NCBI GenBank assembly: GCA_030613245.1
Contig: JAUWMI010000002.1
Span: forward strand, 107,711-171,710
Origin: Candidatus Sumerlaeota bacterium
Lineage (GTDB): Bacteria; Sumerlaeota; Sumerlaeia; MWCT01; JAUWMI01
Length of the DNA: 64,000 nt
Direction: 5' to 3'
A program made the position numbers and the translations under genes. Of this stretch, positions 1-9,749 are shown piece after piece (position 1 is the first letter of the stretch; every line of letters begins with the position of its first letter). Under the pieces are notes generated by a model. It saw nothing but the letters and a program-made list of their open reading frames with translations, was not told the DNA's origin and did not search any database.

Positions 1-1103
1 TCCGCCGGAACGACCTCTCAGCAATTGACCACCTGATTTTCACGAGCGTCGGGATTGAAGAGACATTGAAGATTGCTCGCGATAGCGAGTTATGGCGTAC
101 ACGTGATATCCGAAAGCGCGATTTTCAGCCGCCGATTTTCTACGGCGTTGGTGTTGCTTCCGAGATGCAGGCACTTGGACTGGGTAAGGGCATCCCAGAC
201 TTTGCAGGGGTTAGCATTGAGCTGGATCGCGACGGATCGTTTCTGCTACGCCAGGGATGCATCGAGATCGGACAAGGAAATCTGGTATGTTTTCTACAGA
301 TGGCTGCTGAGGTTTTGCAATGTGACATTGAGCGCATGCGCCTAACACATGGCGATACCTTTGCAAGCCCGGATTCAGGCTCTGTCACGGCTTCGAAATC
401 AATCTATCTTGTAGGGAATGCGCTTTACCTTGCTGCAAAAACGCTTCTTCAGGAACTGGAACGTTTTGCGAGCGAGACGATCGGCGAGCCTATGCGCTAC
501 CAGGAGTGCGAGCTCGTGGGGCCATCGCGCCGAATACCTTTACATGAGCTTGCGCAAACGGCACACTCGCAGGGGCGGCAGCTCAAGGGCGAAGGACATT
601 TTGTGCACCCGACTTCAGACAAAGATTATGGTGATGGACTTCCCCATTGTCTCTATTCGTTTATTACACAGGTTGCCTCAGTTGTAGTGGACGCCGAGAC
701 AGGGATGGTCAAGGTGCACGACGTGCTCAGCATTCCCGATTGTGGACGGGCGATCAATCCGCAGGGCGTTGAAGGGCAATGCGAGGGTGGCGTGGTAATG
801 GGCATGTCGTATGCTTTACTTGAAAAAGTTGAGCTGCAGCATGGACGCTTTCTTACGGATAATTTCTCAACGTACACGTTGCCAACCGCTGCAGATGCTC
901 CACTCACGAACAAGACTGTGATTGTAGAGTCCATGGAACCAACGAATCCATTCGGCGCGAAAGGTATGGCTGAGCCGCCTAATGTGGCGATATGTCCTGC
1001 AATTCTGAATGCAATCTATGATGCCATCGGGGTGCGGATTTTTGACATTCCAGTTACTCCGGAAAAGCTGCTCGCTGAGATAGAGCGGCAGAGGAAAATT
1101 TAG
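1..1103 (+). CDS. Xanthine dehydrogenase family, molybdopterin-binding large subunit (C-terminal part)
   Basis: Open from the first base of the window, so the N-terminus lies outside; about 367 residues are visible. It is the C-terminal Mo-binding half of the xanthine dehydrogenase / CO dehydrogenase / aldehyde oxidase large subunit. Visible motifs are the GCIEIGQGN stretch, the SGSVTASKS segment, the DCGRAINPQGVEGQCEGG block and, near the end, NPFGAKGMAEP, whose Glu matches the catalytic base of the family. It would hydroxylate a purine or other N-heterocycle or aldehyde together with the 2Fe-2S protein encoded next at 1246-1731; the FAD subunit is not in view. The substrate cannot be told from sequence. 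Confidence 0.9.
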   Translation, partial: RRNDLSAIDHLIFTSVGIEETLKIARDSELWRTRDIRKRDFQPPIFYGVGVASEMQALGLGKGIPDFAGVSIELDRDGSFLLRQGCIEIGQGNLVCFLQMAAEVLQCDIERMRLTHGDTFASPDSGSVTASKSIYLVGNALYLAAKTLLQELERFASETIGEPMRYQECELVGPSRRIPLHELAQTAHSQGRQLKGEGHFVHPTSDKDYGDGLPHCLYSFITQVASVVVDAETGMVKVHDVLSIPDCGRAINPQGVEGQCEGGVVMGMSYALLEKVELQHGRFLTDNFSTYTLPTAADAPLTNKTVIVESMEPTNPFGAKGMAEPPNVAICPAILNAIYDAIGVRIFDIPVTPEKLLAEIERQRKI

Positions 1104-1144
1104 AGCTTCTGGCAAAAAGAAACGTACTGGTGTGATAGCAGTAA

Positions 1145-1172
1145 GTAGGGGCGTTTAATTAAACGCCCCTAC
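1145..1172. repeat. GTAGGGGC-type palindrome, copy 1
   Basis: Perfect 28-base inverted repeat: GTAGGGGCGTTTAA followed by its exact complement. It lies between the two hydroxylase subunit genes, where the transcript would form a long hairpin inside the operon. It belongs to the palindrome family also found at 4446, 13208, 25445, 56433, 58847, 58883 and 58981, which share ends but not cores. Confidence 0.9.
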
Positions 1173-1245
1173 AAAGATCGTGGACGATATGTCGGTAGTG
1201 GCAAAATTTTATTTCAATGACGTTTTTTAAAAGGACAAGACGGCA

Positions 1246-1731
1246 ATGCCTGATCAAGTCACCATTGAGTGCATTGTAAATGGCAAGCAGGTCAGAACCA
1301 GCATTCCTTCGGGAATGTTGCTCACGGAACTGCTGCGTGACGTACTGGGTCTTACCGGAACCAAAGTGGCGTGCGGAAAGGGAGAGTGCGGCGCGTGCAC
1401 TGTGCTTTTGGATGACGAGCCGGTGAATGCCTGTCTTATGCTGGCTGCGCAGGTGAACGGGCATTCCATCGTGACCATAGAGGGGCTGGCGTCGGACAAC
1501 GAGGCTACGGCACTACAACAAGCCTTTGTCGAGGAAGGCGCAATTCAATGTGGATATTGCACCCCGGGAATGATCCTGGCCGCAGAGGCTCTGCTGCGCC
1601 GCAAGCCGGAACCGAGTGAAGAAGAAATTCGGGAAGGCATCTCAGGGAACCTGTGCCGATGCACCGGCTACACGAAAATCATACAGGCGGTTCAGAAGGC
1701 CGGTGTTCTTCGCATGCGGCAGAAGGCGTAA
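1246..1731 (+). CDS. 2Fe-2S subunit of xanthine dehydrogenase-type molybdenum hydroxylase
   Basis: 161 residues, the usual length of the small CoxS/XdhC-like subunit. The N-terminal plant-type ferredoxin domain has the cluster motif [13 protein letters not shown] (about 46-58) and a fourth Cys at about 66. The C-terminal helical domain carries the second cluster in QCGYCTPGM (about 101-109) and [10 protein letters not shown] (about 134-143). It passes electrons from the Mo centre of the upstream subunit to FAD. ATG follows an A-rich AAAAGGACAAG Shine-Dalgarno region. The 142-base gap from the large subunit holds palindrome copy 1, but the order and orientation fit one operon. Confidence 0.95.
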   Translation: MPDQVTIECIVNGKQVRTSIPSGMLLTELLRDVLGLTGTKVACGKGECGACTVLLDDEPVNACLMLAAQVNGHSIVTIEGLASDNEATALQQAFVEEGAIQCGYCTPGMILAAEALLRRKPEPSEEEIREGISGNLCRCTGYTKIIQAVQKAGVLRMRQKA

Positions 1732-1810
1732 GCAAAAGGTGATGCAGGTCATCACGTTCGTCATGACAGAGAGTCGCATGCGAAGAGGAGTGGATGACAG
1801 GTGCAGCACG

Positions 1811-2773
1811 TCAGAGGAGATCAACGATCTGCTGAAAGTCGTCGGGCAGTGGCGCTTCAAACTGAAGTCGCTCTTTGCTATCAGGATGTAGAAAATGCAA
1901 TTCCATGGCATGAAGCAGCTGGTGAGTGAGCCGGCGCACCCTGGCGATAAGATCAGGTTTGGAGTGGGGGAGTCTCGCAATGACCGACGTCGGTTTCATT
2001 CCATACTCCGGATCGCCAAGCACAGGATGCCCCAGGTGACTCATGTGAACGCGAATCTGATGTGTTCGTCCGGTTTTTAAAAAGATACGAAGCAGTGTAA
2101 GTCCCTCCGAGCGCTTCGCTACCTCGTATTCTGTTATCGCCATTCTTCCTTTTGTAAAGCTCACGCGCATTTTTTTTCGATGCTGGGTGTTGCGGCCAAT
2201 TGGCAGTTCAATCGTGTCTTTGTCAGGGCCGACATTTCCGACAACTACCGCCATGTAGGTACGCCCCAGGGTGCGGTCGGCTAGCTGCTTTGCGAGAAAG
2301 CGATGAGCCTTGTCGGTTTTAGCTACAACCAACAGGCCTGAGGTACCTTTGTCGAGCCGATGAACGATCCCCGGCCGCTCTTTTCCTCCAACGCTCGAGA
2401 GTGTTTTGCAGTGGTGGATAATGGCATTGACCAGCGTATTGTCTTTAATTCCCGCAGCAGGATGGACAACCATGTCCGCAGGCTTGTTTACGACAAGGAG
2501 ACAATCGTCTTCACATACAATATCCAGTGGCAGGGCCTGAGGTTTGGGCGTTAGTTCTTCGGCAGGCGGCAAGTAGACGGTGATTTCTTCTCCGCGGGTG
2601 ACGATATGATTTGGCTTGACTCGTCTTGCATTGGCGAGGACTCCTCCTTGCTTGATCAGCTTCTGAAAGAATGTGCGAGAATGCTCAGGGTGCAAGTGAG
2701 TGAGATACAAATCGAGACGCGTATTGTGCGCCTCCGCGTCGACGTATAACTTTATCTTTCTGCTTTCAGCCAT
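1811..2773 (-). CDS. rluD: Ribosomal large subunit pseudouridine synthase, RluD/RluA family
   Basis: 320 residues. An N-terminal S4 RNA-binding domain (about 16-70) precedes a catalytic RluA-type domain with the signature HRLDKGTSG at 138-146, where Asp141 is the catalytic aspartate. The RTHQIRVHMSHLGHPVLGD motif near residue 240 is also typical. It isomerises uridines in 23S rRNA; the RluD assignment rather than RluC rests on length and the S4 arrangement. It starts 48 bases after the stop of lpdA on the same strand, so the two are probably cotranscribed. Confidence 0.92.
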   Translation of the reverse strand: MAESRKIKLYVDAEAHNTRLDLYLTHLHPEHSRTFFQKLIKQGGVLANARRVKPNHIVTRGEEITVYLPPAEELTPKPQALPLDIVCEDDCLLVVNKPADMVVHPAAGIKDNTLVNAIIHHCKTLSSVGGKERPGIVHRLDKGTSGLLVVAKTDKAHRFLAKQLADRTLGRTYMAVVVGNVGPDKDTIELPIGRNTQHRKKMRVSFTKGRMAITEYEVAKRSEGLTLLRIFLKTGRTHQIRVHMSHLGHPVLGDPEYGMKPTSVIARLPHSKPDLIARVRRLTHQLLHAMELHFLHPDSKERLQFEAPLPDDFQQIVDLL

Positions 2774-2821
2774 AAATCTTCTTTTTATGCCATCTCGCCG
2801 TGCGTTCTGGATCGCAGGTCT

Positions 2822-4219
2822 CTATGAATGAATGCTCATCCCATGAACAGCCTCGAACGCCTCGAGCAGGACTTCAGAATAGGTAGGATGAGCATGGATT
2901 GCGGCGATCAGCGCTGAGCAGGGCAAATTATTCTGCATGGCGACACACGCTTCATGGATCATTTCCGGCGCACCATGACCGAAGATGTGAACGCCCAGAA
3001 TCTTATCGTGCTTCTTGTCTGAAACGACTTTTATCACACCCTCGGGCACGCCTTCGGCCAGGGCTTTCCCCAGGGCTCGATAGTAGAACTTCCCAACGTT
3101 CGCTTCAATGTTTTTCTTGGTGGCCAGGCGTTCCGACAGGCCGACAAAGGCAACTGGAGGATCTGTGAATATACACGATGGGACGACGTCGAAATTGGTA
3201 GGCGCAGAGCGGCCCAGAGCCATCTCGACCGCGACAATACCTTGTTTCGATGCCACATGAGCAAGCTGCCATTTTCCTGTGATGTCGCCAATCGCCATCA
3301 CACTCCGGACATTCGTCTCCATTCGCTCGTTCACGAGAATCTCGCCTTTTGTCCCGCACTCAACACCGAGCTCGTGAAGACCGAGATTTTGAGTATTTAA
3401 GCTGCGGCCGATGGAAACAATTGCCTTTTCTGCGCCATAGGTTTGTCCGTTATCCAACGTTGCAACCACACCGCCGGTTTCTGGGTCGCTTGTCAGAGAT
3501 TGGATGTTTGCCTTTGTAACAACAGTGATGCCGCGCTTCTTGAAATGTGCCTGAAGCTGTTTTATGATCAGCTCATCGAGCGTCGTAAGACCAAGCAGAG
3601 TGGGCAGCGCTTCGAGGAGCGTAATCTTAACTCCCGCGCCACTGAATAGCGATGCGAATTCGCACCCGATTACTCCGCCCCCTACGATAATCAGCGATTC
3701 GGGGAGTTGCTCCAGATTCAGGGTCTCAGTACTTGTCAGAATTGTCGTACGGTCAATTGAGAATGCCGGTATAAGAGATGGTTCAGCCCCTGTGGCGATA
3801 ATAATGCGTTCACCGCGGACTTCTGTCTCATTTCCCTGTTCGTCAGTGACCAGCACGCGGCTGTGATCGAGCAATCGCGCGGTTCCTGATTTTAGCACAA
3901 CATTGTTCTTTTTAAACAGGTAGTGGACGCCCTTCTCGAGCTGGCTGACAATGGCGTTTTTGCGTTGCATGCAGCTAGACCAGTCAAGCGTGACGCCATC
4001 CACGCGAACGCCGAAGTCTTCGGATGAAGCGGCGTTTCTGTAGCGGGCAACGCTGGCAATCAGGGCTTTCGACGGAATGCAGCCACGATGCAAACAGGTT
4101 CCTCCTACCTTATCTCGTTCGATCACACACACGCGGGATTTTAGCTGTGCGGCCCGAATGGCTCCCACGTAGCCGCCAGGTCCCGCCCCAATGAAAATAA
4201 AGTCATAGCGATCGGTCAT
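2822..4219 (-). CDS. lpdA: Dihydrolipoyl dehydrogenase (E3)
   Basis: 465 residues, normal E3 length. The N-terminal FAD fold has GAGPGGYVGA at 11-20, the redox disulfide sits in GGTCLHRGCIPSK at 39-51 (Cys42/Cys47), the NAD domain has GGGVIGCEFASLF, and the C-terminus has the catalytic AIHAHPTYSE. It reoxidises lipoyl groups of 2-oxoacid dehydrogenases or the glycine cleavage system. No E1/E2 or gcv genes are adjacent, so its partner complex is unknown. It is the upstream gene of the pair with rluD. Confidence 0.95.
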   Translation of the reverse strand: MTDRYDFIFIGAGPGGYVGAIRAAQLKSRVCVIERDKVGGTCLHRGCIPSKALIASVARYRNAASSEDFGVRVDGVTLDWSSCMQRKNAIVSQLEKGVHYLFKKNNVVLKSGTARLLDHSRVLVTDEQGNETEVRGERIIIATGAEPSLIPAFSIDRTTILTSTETLNLEQLPESLIIVGGGVIGCEFASLFSGAGVKITLLEALPTLLGLTTLDELIIKQLQAHFKKRGITVVTKANIQSLTSDPETGGVVATLDNGQTYGAEKAIVSIGRSLNTQNLGLHELGVECGTKGEILVNERMETNVRSVMAIGDITGKWQLAHVASKQGIVAVEMALGRSAPTNFDVVPSCIFTDPPVAFVGLSERLATKKNIEANVGKFYYRALGKALAEGVPEGVIKVVSDKKHDKILGVHIFGHGAPEMIHEACVAMQNNLPCSALIAAIHAHPTYSEVLLEAFEAVHGMSIHS

Positions 4220-4616
4220 GTCTTATTCCTTTGATGAGGTATGAGGCCTTGCCGCAACGGGCAAATAACTTCCCTCCTACGCACAGGTGGTTTATCGTGC
4301 ATTCATTCATGGGACAGACACAGATGATCTTGGCGGCGAAAAAGACTATCTGTCAAGTGTGATCAGTTTGAATGATGCAATGGGCCAGCCACATGCTGGT
4401 TTGGCCGTGGAAAAAATGCGTTTCGACATAAATATATTGCATGATGTAGGGGCAGACCCGTGTGTCTGCCCTTAAAAGGCGAACACATAGGTTCGCCCCT
4501 ACAGGTCTTCATCCGCCTATTCATATGCGTAACACAATTTGTGAAATAGACCTCCTTTGATGACTGCGAGTGCCCTTCATGAACTCGTCGGACCACCAGC
4601 AGCAGAAAGGATCGAA
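4220..4616. other. Intergenic region without a gene
   Basis: 397 bases between the start of lpdA and the stop of the cyclase gene. It holds the upstream region of lpdA (weak TCAAAGGAATAAGACATG start context) and composite palindrome copy 2. The short open frames here lack ribosome sites and recognisable sequence. Confidence 0.6.
4446..4502. repeat. GTAGGGGC-type palindrome, composite copy 2
   Basis: Two adjacent hairpins share one outer pair of ends. The first has GGGCAGAC against GTCTGCCC, the second GGCGAACAC against its imperfect complement, and the whole runs from GTAGGGGC to GCCCCTAC. It looks like two family members fused head to tail. It lies downstream of the cyclase gene, where it could also end transcription. 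Confidence 0.85.
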
Positions 4617-6803
4617 TCACGAATACCGAACTTCGTAGACATCCACACTTGTTGTTTTCCCTTTAAGTTTCACCTTAGGGAGTTTGAAGAAAGATATGCC
4701 TTGCGATTCAAAAGCTGTGGATTGAGTTTTCACGGCCTGCTGAAAGGTTTGTTCACCAACAAGAATCTGGTCTTCTGCGGCAATTCCTTGCAGCCGCTCG
4801 GCGATATTGACGCTATCGCCAATGGCGGTGTATTCAAATCGTGTTGCAGCACCACCCACAGTCCCGACCATTACTTCGCCGCTGTTAATGCCGATGCCAG
4901 TCTTCAGGGTGACATTCAATTCGCGCATCAGAGTCAGGGCATTAAGCCGGTCTGTTGAGTGCTGAATTTCCACGGCAGCCTGAATCGCTCTCGCTTCGTC
5001 TGCGTCCCCGCTAATTGGTGCACCAAAGAGAGCCATCACAGCATCGCCCATGAACTTATTGATTTGTCCTCCGTGCTTCAGAATAATGCCTGACACCGTA
5101 TCGTAATAGGCATTGAGGACCTGAACGATTTGGTCGGCGCTCAGTCGCTCCGACAAGCCGGTGAACTGACGAATATCAACGAAGAGTATGGTGACGCGCT
5201 TCTTTGTGCCCCAGATGGCTTCGCTGTCTGGTTGCTTGAGAATCTCCTCCCCAATTTCTGGCGAAACGGTTTTCAAAAAGATATTTCGCACTTTGCGCCG
5301 ATCTTTCTCTTTGACCCCTATCGTATAAGTAATAATGAAGACGTAGCCAAGCAGCATAGCCATGAGCGGTCGGATAATTGGCAGTACCACTGAGGTGCTA
5401 GTAAAGAACACAACGCAGAATATTGAGTAGCCAAGTGCGAAGGCCAGCAAGATTAGCGAGGCCTTTTTATAATCCATAAATAAAAAGAGCAAGCCAAGAA
5501 CCAGAGCACAGCCCATGACGATTGATCTTGAGGCACCAGAGGGGAGTAAGACCACATAATCGTCGTGAAGAATATTATGCAAGACGTTGGCATGGATGCC
5601 AACCATGGGAAAACCCGGCTGCAGGGGTATCGGTTGGGTGTCAGTCCCTCCCACGTTGTTCTCGCCAATGATCACAATGCTATCAGCGAAAACTGAGGGT
5701 TTGATTTTCGTCGGGAACTGGTCGCGGTATTTCGCATAGTGGATGAGAGACTGGAGAGTATAGGAGCGCTCAATAAACGACTCGCTTTCGCGAAAATTAA
5801 CGTAGATATTACCGCGAAGGTCAATAGGGATACGCTTCGTCCCTTTAGCATTTCGGGTCGGGTGGAATTCGATCGCATCGCCAAAGCGGATGCTAAGATC
5901 CTGCAGCTCAACTCCGTAGTAGTCGCAGATATAGACGAGATCAATGTGCGGATAGAGCTTTCCCTGGTATTCATAAACCAGTGGGATGCGGCGAAGCACG
6001 TCTTCATCGCCCTTCTCCACGTTAATAAATCCCAGCCCCGCGGCATTAATCGCCAGGAATTCCGATGGCAATACCACATGTTTGGCCCTGTACGGATTGG
6101 CGTTCTTAGACTGAGGAAGGTCCATAGCATAATGGCGATTCAAGAAGGCCTCGGCAAGCAGGTCGAGTTGAAAAGGAATTCTGAATAGTTTTACATCAAT
6201 TTCCTCAAGCTTTGCTTCGTCAGGGGGAGCCTCTGCTTCTGCGCGCACCTGCTCCAGCTTGGTTTTTTCCTCATTCAAGTGTTCAATGCACTGTTTGATC
6301 TCGTCGCTCGATAACGTCCGCAGCTCCTGCTTGAATTGAGCAACATCATGGAACCCAATCTCATCGGCGAGCTCATCGAGTGGCAGGGGCTCGCTAAGAA
6401 ATTTGTAGCTGAGATAAGTTGACAGCTCCTGAAATTTAAAGGCGATCAGGCTATCCTTCGGTCGCGGGTACTCAAAGAGAAGGTCGAAGATTACCACCCG
6501 AACCTTCAACCGCTGCAGGGCTTGCAATACTAGCTGGTATGCTTCGCGTGTAAACAGGCGCTCGCCGAATAGTAAATGGTCAAGATTCGTAACACCCACA
6601 AGCAGGATTTTTGGATCAATGGGCTGAACCGGACGAAGCCGCATACGCACATCGTATGAAGCCCATTCCATACTTGTGAGAAACTCGTTCAGCCGATGAT
6701 GGGGAAGGGGAATTATGGAAAGTAGGGCAGCGAAGAAGGCCAGCAGAAGCGTGAGTACTCGCGGTGTCAACTCACGAAGTCTCGGCGTGCCGGCTATAGC
6801 CAC
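4617..6803 (-). CDS. CHASE2-domain adenylate/guanylate cyclase
   Basis: 728 residues. One membrane segment near 13-33 is followed by a large extracytoplasmic CHASE2 sensor (about 35-415, with a charged helical insert near 165-210), three membrane helices (about 424-510) and a class III cyclase domain (about 535-725). The cyclase has the metal-binding start VTILFVDIRQFTGLSERL and the KFMGDAVMALFG motif; Asp at both metal sites is present, so it should be active. It probably makes cAMP in response to a periplasmic signal; guanylate specificity is not excluded. It follows the FecR-domain gene by 14 bases, so the two form an operon driven from upstream of 8374. Confidence 0.93.
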   Translation of the reverse strand: MAIAGTPRLRELTPRVLTLLLAFFAALLSIIPLPHHRLNEFLTSMEWASYDVRMRLRPVQPIDPKILLVGVTNLDHLLFGERLFTREAYQLVLQALQRLKVRVVIFDLLFEYPRPKDSLIAFKFQELSTYLSYKFLSEPLPLDELADEIGFHDVAQFKQELRTLSSDEIKQCIEHLNEEKTKLEQVRAEAEAPPDEAKLEEIDVKLFRIPFQLDLLAEAFLNRHYAMDLPQSKNANPYRAKHVVLPSEFLAINAAGLGFINVEKGDEDVLRRIPLVYEYQGKLYPHIDLVYICDYYGVELQDLSIRFGDAIEFHPTRNAKGTKRIPIDLRGNIYVNFRESESFIERSYTLQSLIHYAKYRDQFPTKIKPSVFADSIVIIGENNVGGTDTQPIPLQPGFPMVGIHANVLHNILHDDYVVLLPSGASRSIVMGCALVLGLLFLFMDYKKASLILLAFALGYSIFCVVFFTSTSVVLPIIRPLMAMLLGYVFIITYTIGVKEKDRRKVRNIFLKTVSPEIGEEILKQPDSEAIWGTKKRVTILFVDIRQFTGLSERLSADQIVQVLNAYYDTVSGIILKHGGQINKFMGDAVMALFGAPISGDADEARAIQAAVEIQHSTDRLNALTLMRELNVTLKTGIGINSGEVMVGTVGGAATRFEYTAIGDSVNIAERLQGIAAEDQILVGEQTFQQAVKTQSTAFESQGISFFKLPKVKLKGKTTSVDVYEVRYS

Positions 6804-6817
6804 ACTCGGCGTCTCCT

Positions 6818-8374
6818 TTAGCGTGTGACAGTGAAGTAAAGAATCAGAACTTTGATGTCATCCGTGGCCGGGCTCCCTTTGCTGTGAATTTTGTCCGGTC
6901 CGGGACTGATCAGCTCTCCATATACGTTTCCTGTCGCTGCACTCTGCTTTTTCTCGTAAGTGATTGTTGAACCCCAACGGTCAGTGAGAAGATCTGCAGA
7001 GGCAAGATACGGCCCATTCCAGTTCTGAATGTCGGGGTTTTGCAAGAGCACCTGAAAGCCTTCGTCAGTTGATGGGATATGGCCGGTGTCTTTGTAAAAC
7101 TGGATAAAGGCATCGCGAAACTGAAAGAGCTTGTCAGCTTCACGATTGTAGAGGATGCGCTGATTCGCTTCGTTCATCATACGGTCGTAGCGTTTCCCGT
7201 CCTCAGCGACGAGCCGGGCTATGGCATCAATCTGTTGTCCACCAAAGACGAACCGCGATGCAATCTGGTTATGCACTTCCAATGCCCATTCATCCCACTC
7301 ATCCCATTCTTCTCGCTCCTCTGGATCAACTGCTGCGGGTTGCGATAGCTGCCCTTCCTGGTCAACAGTGATAAAACTATTTGTCGCAACAGTAATCTGC
7401 TCTTGCGTTTTTTCGCTGACAGTGAGCACCTCGCCCTCAAACACCGCGACGCGCGATCCTTCAGTCGGTGCAGTGCTGACTTTGAACAGGGTGCCGCGTA
7501 CTCCGGCCACAAGATCCGGCGTCTTGACAGTGTAGTTCACTGCTCCTCCGCCTGGCGTGACATTGTTCCAGACGCGCCCTCCTGTTAGTTCGATGGTGAT
7601 CTGCGTGCCTTCGCGGTTTAGAGTTACAATGATCAGATGAGAGCTAGGCGGGAGTCGCAGTTCGCCACGGCCGCGTAATCGAATTTTGGTTTTTCCCTCG
7701 CCCGTATAGATTTCATCGCCTACTTTCAACTGCATTCCTTCTTTAGCGGCTTCCCATCCTTGCCCACGGCGTCTGACCTTGACCGACTTAACGACGTCAA
7801 ACAGTACAGCATCGAAGCCGGCTTCTATAGTCGGCCGTTCGGGTGTCGGCAGTGGGGGCATATCTAACGTTGATGACACGGGGCTTGGTGTAGGGCCTAT
7901 GGGCGATGCCACTGTCTCTGCGGATGCCTCCTCTGACGCTGAGAGATTGCCTGTTATAACAGAGAGCGGGGCAAGATCCCCAGACGACGGCTGAGGCTTG
8001 GGCGGCACCGCGGTATCTTGCATTGCCAGGTTCACTGATGGCAATGGCGGGGTTGCAGAAGGGACCACGGAGGATGAGGCTGTCGGAGATAGACTCGGTG
8101 TTGCTGCTGGGTGTGGCTCACTCGTATAGATGATTTTTTTTAAATTGGCCTTGTCAAACACCAATGCTCCATACTCTTCGGTCTCGATCTCAATTCTATG
8201 GTCGTCCTCGTCAGTAATGGTCCCTGAAATTATCCGGCCGTCCACGTGGTGGATTTCGTCGCCGCCGGCTGGACAAACAAAAAGGCCCCACAGAAACCCC
8301 ACTAGCAGCCTCAATAATAGCCGATGCAACATGTATTTTGTCATACGTTTCGTATGTTTCATCTTACGAACCAT
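6818..8374 (-). CDS. FecR-domain secreted protein with GspG-like C-terminal domain
   Basis: Up to 518 residues. The N-terminus has a signal sequence (HRLLLRLLVGFLWGLFVCPAG); Met1, Met5 and Met11 precede it and the true start is uncertain. A short module at 40-85 (HHVDGRIISGTITDEDD) is followed by a Pro/Ser/Thr-rich linker (90-190), a FecR domain (about 195-340, YTVKTPDLVAGVRGTLF), an acidic stretch, and a C-terminal domain (about 415-518) resembling the end of type II pseudopilins (FYKDTGHIPSTDEGFQ, then SPGPDKIHSKG). It lies in an operon with the CHASE2 cyclase, so it may be its periplasmic partner; this is inference. The fusion is unusual because no prepilin cleavage site is present. Confidence 0.85.
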   Translation of the reverse strand: MVRKMKHTKRMTKYMLHRLLLRLLVGFLWGLFVCPAGGDEIHHVDGRIISGTITDEDDHRIEIETEEYGALVFDKANLKKIIYTSEPHPAATPSLSPTASSSVVPSATPPLPSVNLAMQDTAVPPKPQPSSGDLAPLSVITGNLSASEEASAETVASPIGPTPSPVSSTLDMPPLPTPERPTIEAGFDAVLFDVVKSVKVRRRGQGWEAAKEGMQLKVGDEIYTGEGKTKIRLRGRGELRLPPSSHLIIVTLNREGTQITIELTGGRVWNNVTPGGGAVNYTVKTPDLVAGVRGTLFKVSTAPTEGSRVAVFEGEVLTVSEKTQEQITVATNSFITVDQEGQLSQPAAVDPEEREEWDEWDEWALEVHNQIASRFVFGGQQIDAIARLVAEDGKRYDRMMNEANQRILYNREADKLFQFRDAFIQFYKDTGHIPSTDEGFQVLLQNPDIQNWNGPYLASADLLTDRWGSTITYEKKQSAATGNVYGELISPGPDKIHSKGSPATDDIKVLILYFTVTR

Positions 8375-8396
8375 CTTTTAAACCAAGCACTAGAAA

Positions 8397-8426
8397 ATCA
8401 TATAGTTGCGTAAAGTTGAGTGTCAA
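8397..8426 (-). promoter_or_regulatory. Sigma-70-type promoter for the FecR/cyclase operon
   Basis: On the minus strand TTGACA (8421-8426) and TATGAT (8397-8402) are separated by 18 bases: a perfect -35 and a 5/6 -10. The predicted start near 8390 gives a short leader before the ATG at 8374. Confidence 0.65.
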
Positions 8427-8439
8427 CACAAAAGAGACA

Positions 8440-8480
8440 AAAGCCGGAGCGAACCCCGTTAGGGAATTCACCCCGGCTTT
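8440..8480 (-). terminator. Rho-independent-type terminator after fba
   Basis: On the minus strand an AAAGCCGG stem pairs with CCGGCTTT across a loop that itself contains a CCC/GGG mini-stem; TTTTGTCTCTTTT follows. It is placed 46 bases after the fba stop and just before the FecR promoter, separating the two units. Confidence 0.7.
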
Positions 8481-8525
8481 CGTTGAGGGGGGATTAGGGA
8501 TTTTCTTTTTTACGAACCGTGCGGC

Positions 8526-9452
8526 TTACGCTTTGCCCGCACAACCGAGAAGCCGCATCTTATGGCGAACCATATTCTTAATCGCCTCGCGTGCTGGCCC
8601 AAGGTATTTTCGTGGATCGAAGACCTCCGGCTGAGTTACAAGAATCTCTCGAATTGACGCTGTAATGGCCAGCCGGATGTCGGTGTCAATATTAACCTTA
8701 CAGACGTTGGTCTTCACCGCCCGAGCAATCATCTCCTCCGGGACGCCTCTGGAGTTGCCCAGATGGCCGCCATACTTATTACACTTGTCAACAAACTCTT
8801 TTAGGACACTCGAGGCGCCGTGCAGCACGAGCGGGTAATTGGGGAGCAAATGTTCGATCTTGTTCAGCCGCTCGAAGTCCAGCATTGCCTCCCCCTTGAA
8901 CTTATAAGCACCGTGACTTGTTCCAATTGCCACTGCCAGGGAATTACACCCGGTTCGCTCAACAAACTCCTTCGCCTGCTCGGGCACCGTGAAAATGGCA
9001 TCTTTCTCTTCGACGGAAATATTGTCTTCAATACCCGCCAGCCGTCCCAGTTCTGCCTCGACAACTACTCCTCGTTCGTGTGCGTAATCAACCACCTTTT
9101 TGGTCAGAGCAACATTTTCCTCAAATGGCATCTTCGAACCATCAACCATGACCGAGGTAAAGCCTTGATCCACACACGCCTTGCACGTCTCAAAATCCTC
9201 GCCATGGTCAAGATGCAAAACTACCGGGAGATCTGCTGTTGCTAAAGCCGCCTCCACGAGCTTCATGAGATACTCAGGTCGTGCATATTTTCGGCCGCCT
9301 GCAGAGAACTGTAAGAAGAGAGGTGCACGCTCCTCGGCTGCTGCGTCAACAATACCCTGGATGATTTCCATGTTGTTGACATTAAAGGCCCCAAGTGCAT
9401 ACCCTTGTTTTAAGGCCTTTTCAAATAGATCTTTCGATGTAGCTAGTGGCAT
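8526..9452 (-). CDS. fba: Class II fructose-bisphosphate aldolase
   Basis: 308 residues of the zinc-dependent class II aldolase family. Visible are GAFNVNN (21-27), the catalytic Asp/zinc His pair in HLDHGEDFETC (Asp82, His83), and further zinc and phosphate sites in GTSHGAYKF and LHGASSV. It cleaves fructose 1,6-bisphosphate in glycolysis and acts in reverse in gluconeogenesis; tagatose-bisphosphate specificity cannot be ruled out. It is a single gene with its own terminator. Confidence 0.95.
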   Translation of the reverse strand: MPLATSKDLFEKALKQGYALGAFNVNNMEIIQGIVDAAAEERAPLFLQFSAGGRKYARPEYLMKLVEAALATADLPVVLHLDHGEDFETCKACVDQGFTSVMVDGSKMPFEENVALTKKVVDYAHERGVVVEAELGRLAGIEDNISVEEKDAIFTVPEQAKEFVERTGCNSLAVAIGTSHGAYKFKGEAMLDFERLNKIEHLLPNYPLVLHGASSVLKEFVDKCNKYGGHLGNSRGVPEEMIARAVKTNVCKVNIDTDIRLAITASIREILVTQPEVFDPRKYLGPAREAIKNMVRHKMRLLGCAGKA

Positions 9453-9749
9453 TATCTAATATGTCGAGAGAAAAAGATTTTCAAAAAAACTATTAAAAGC
9501 TGGGCTATATATCCTTTGGATTAAGGAACTTCTATCAAATTAGCCAACTAACCGTTTAAACCGCTTTTCCCTCTTTCTCGCTGAAAAATTCACTGTGTTT
9601 CTAGAGAATTCACTTTTGCTTGTCAAGGAGAAATTTAAAAATACTTAAGTCGCTGGTCAACATGCGTCATCGTTTTGCCTCTTTTTGCGTCTTTTGTTAT
9701 ATAAGACTTTTTTCTCGAAAAGTAGGGAACTTTGCCGGAGCATCCAGCA

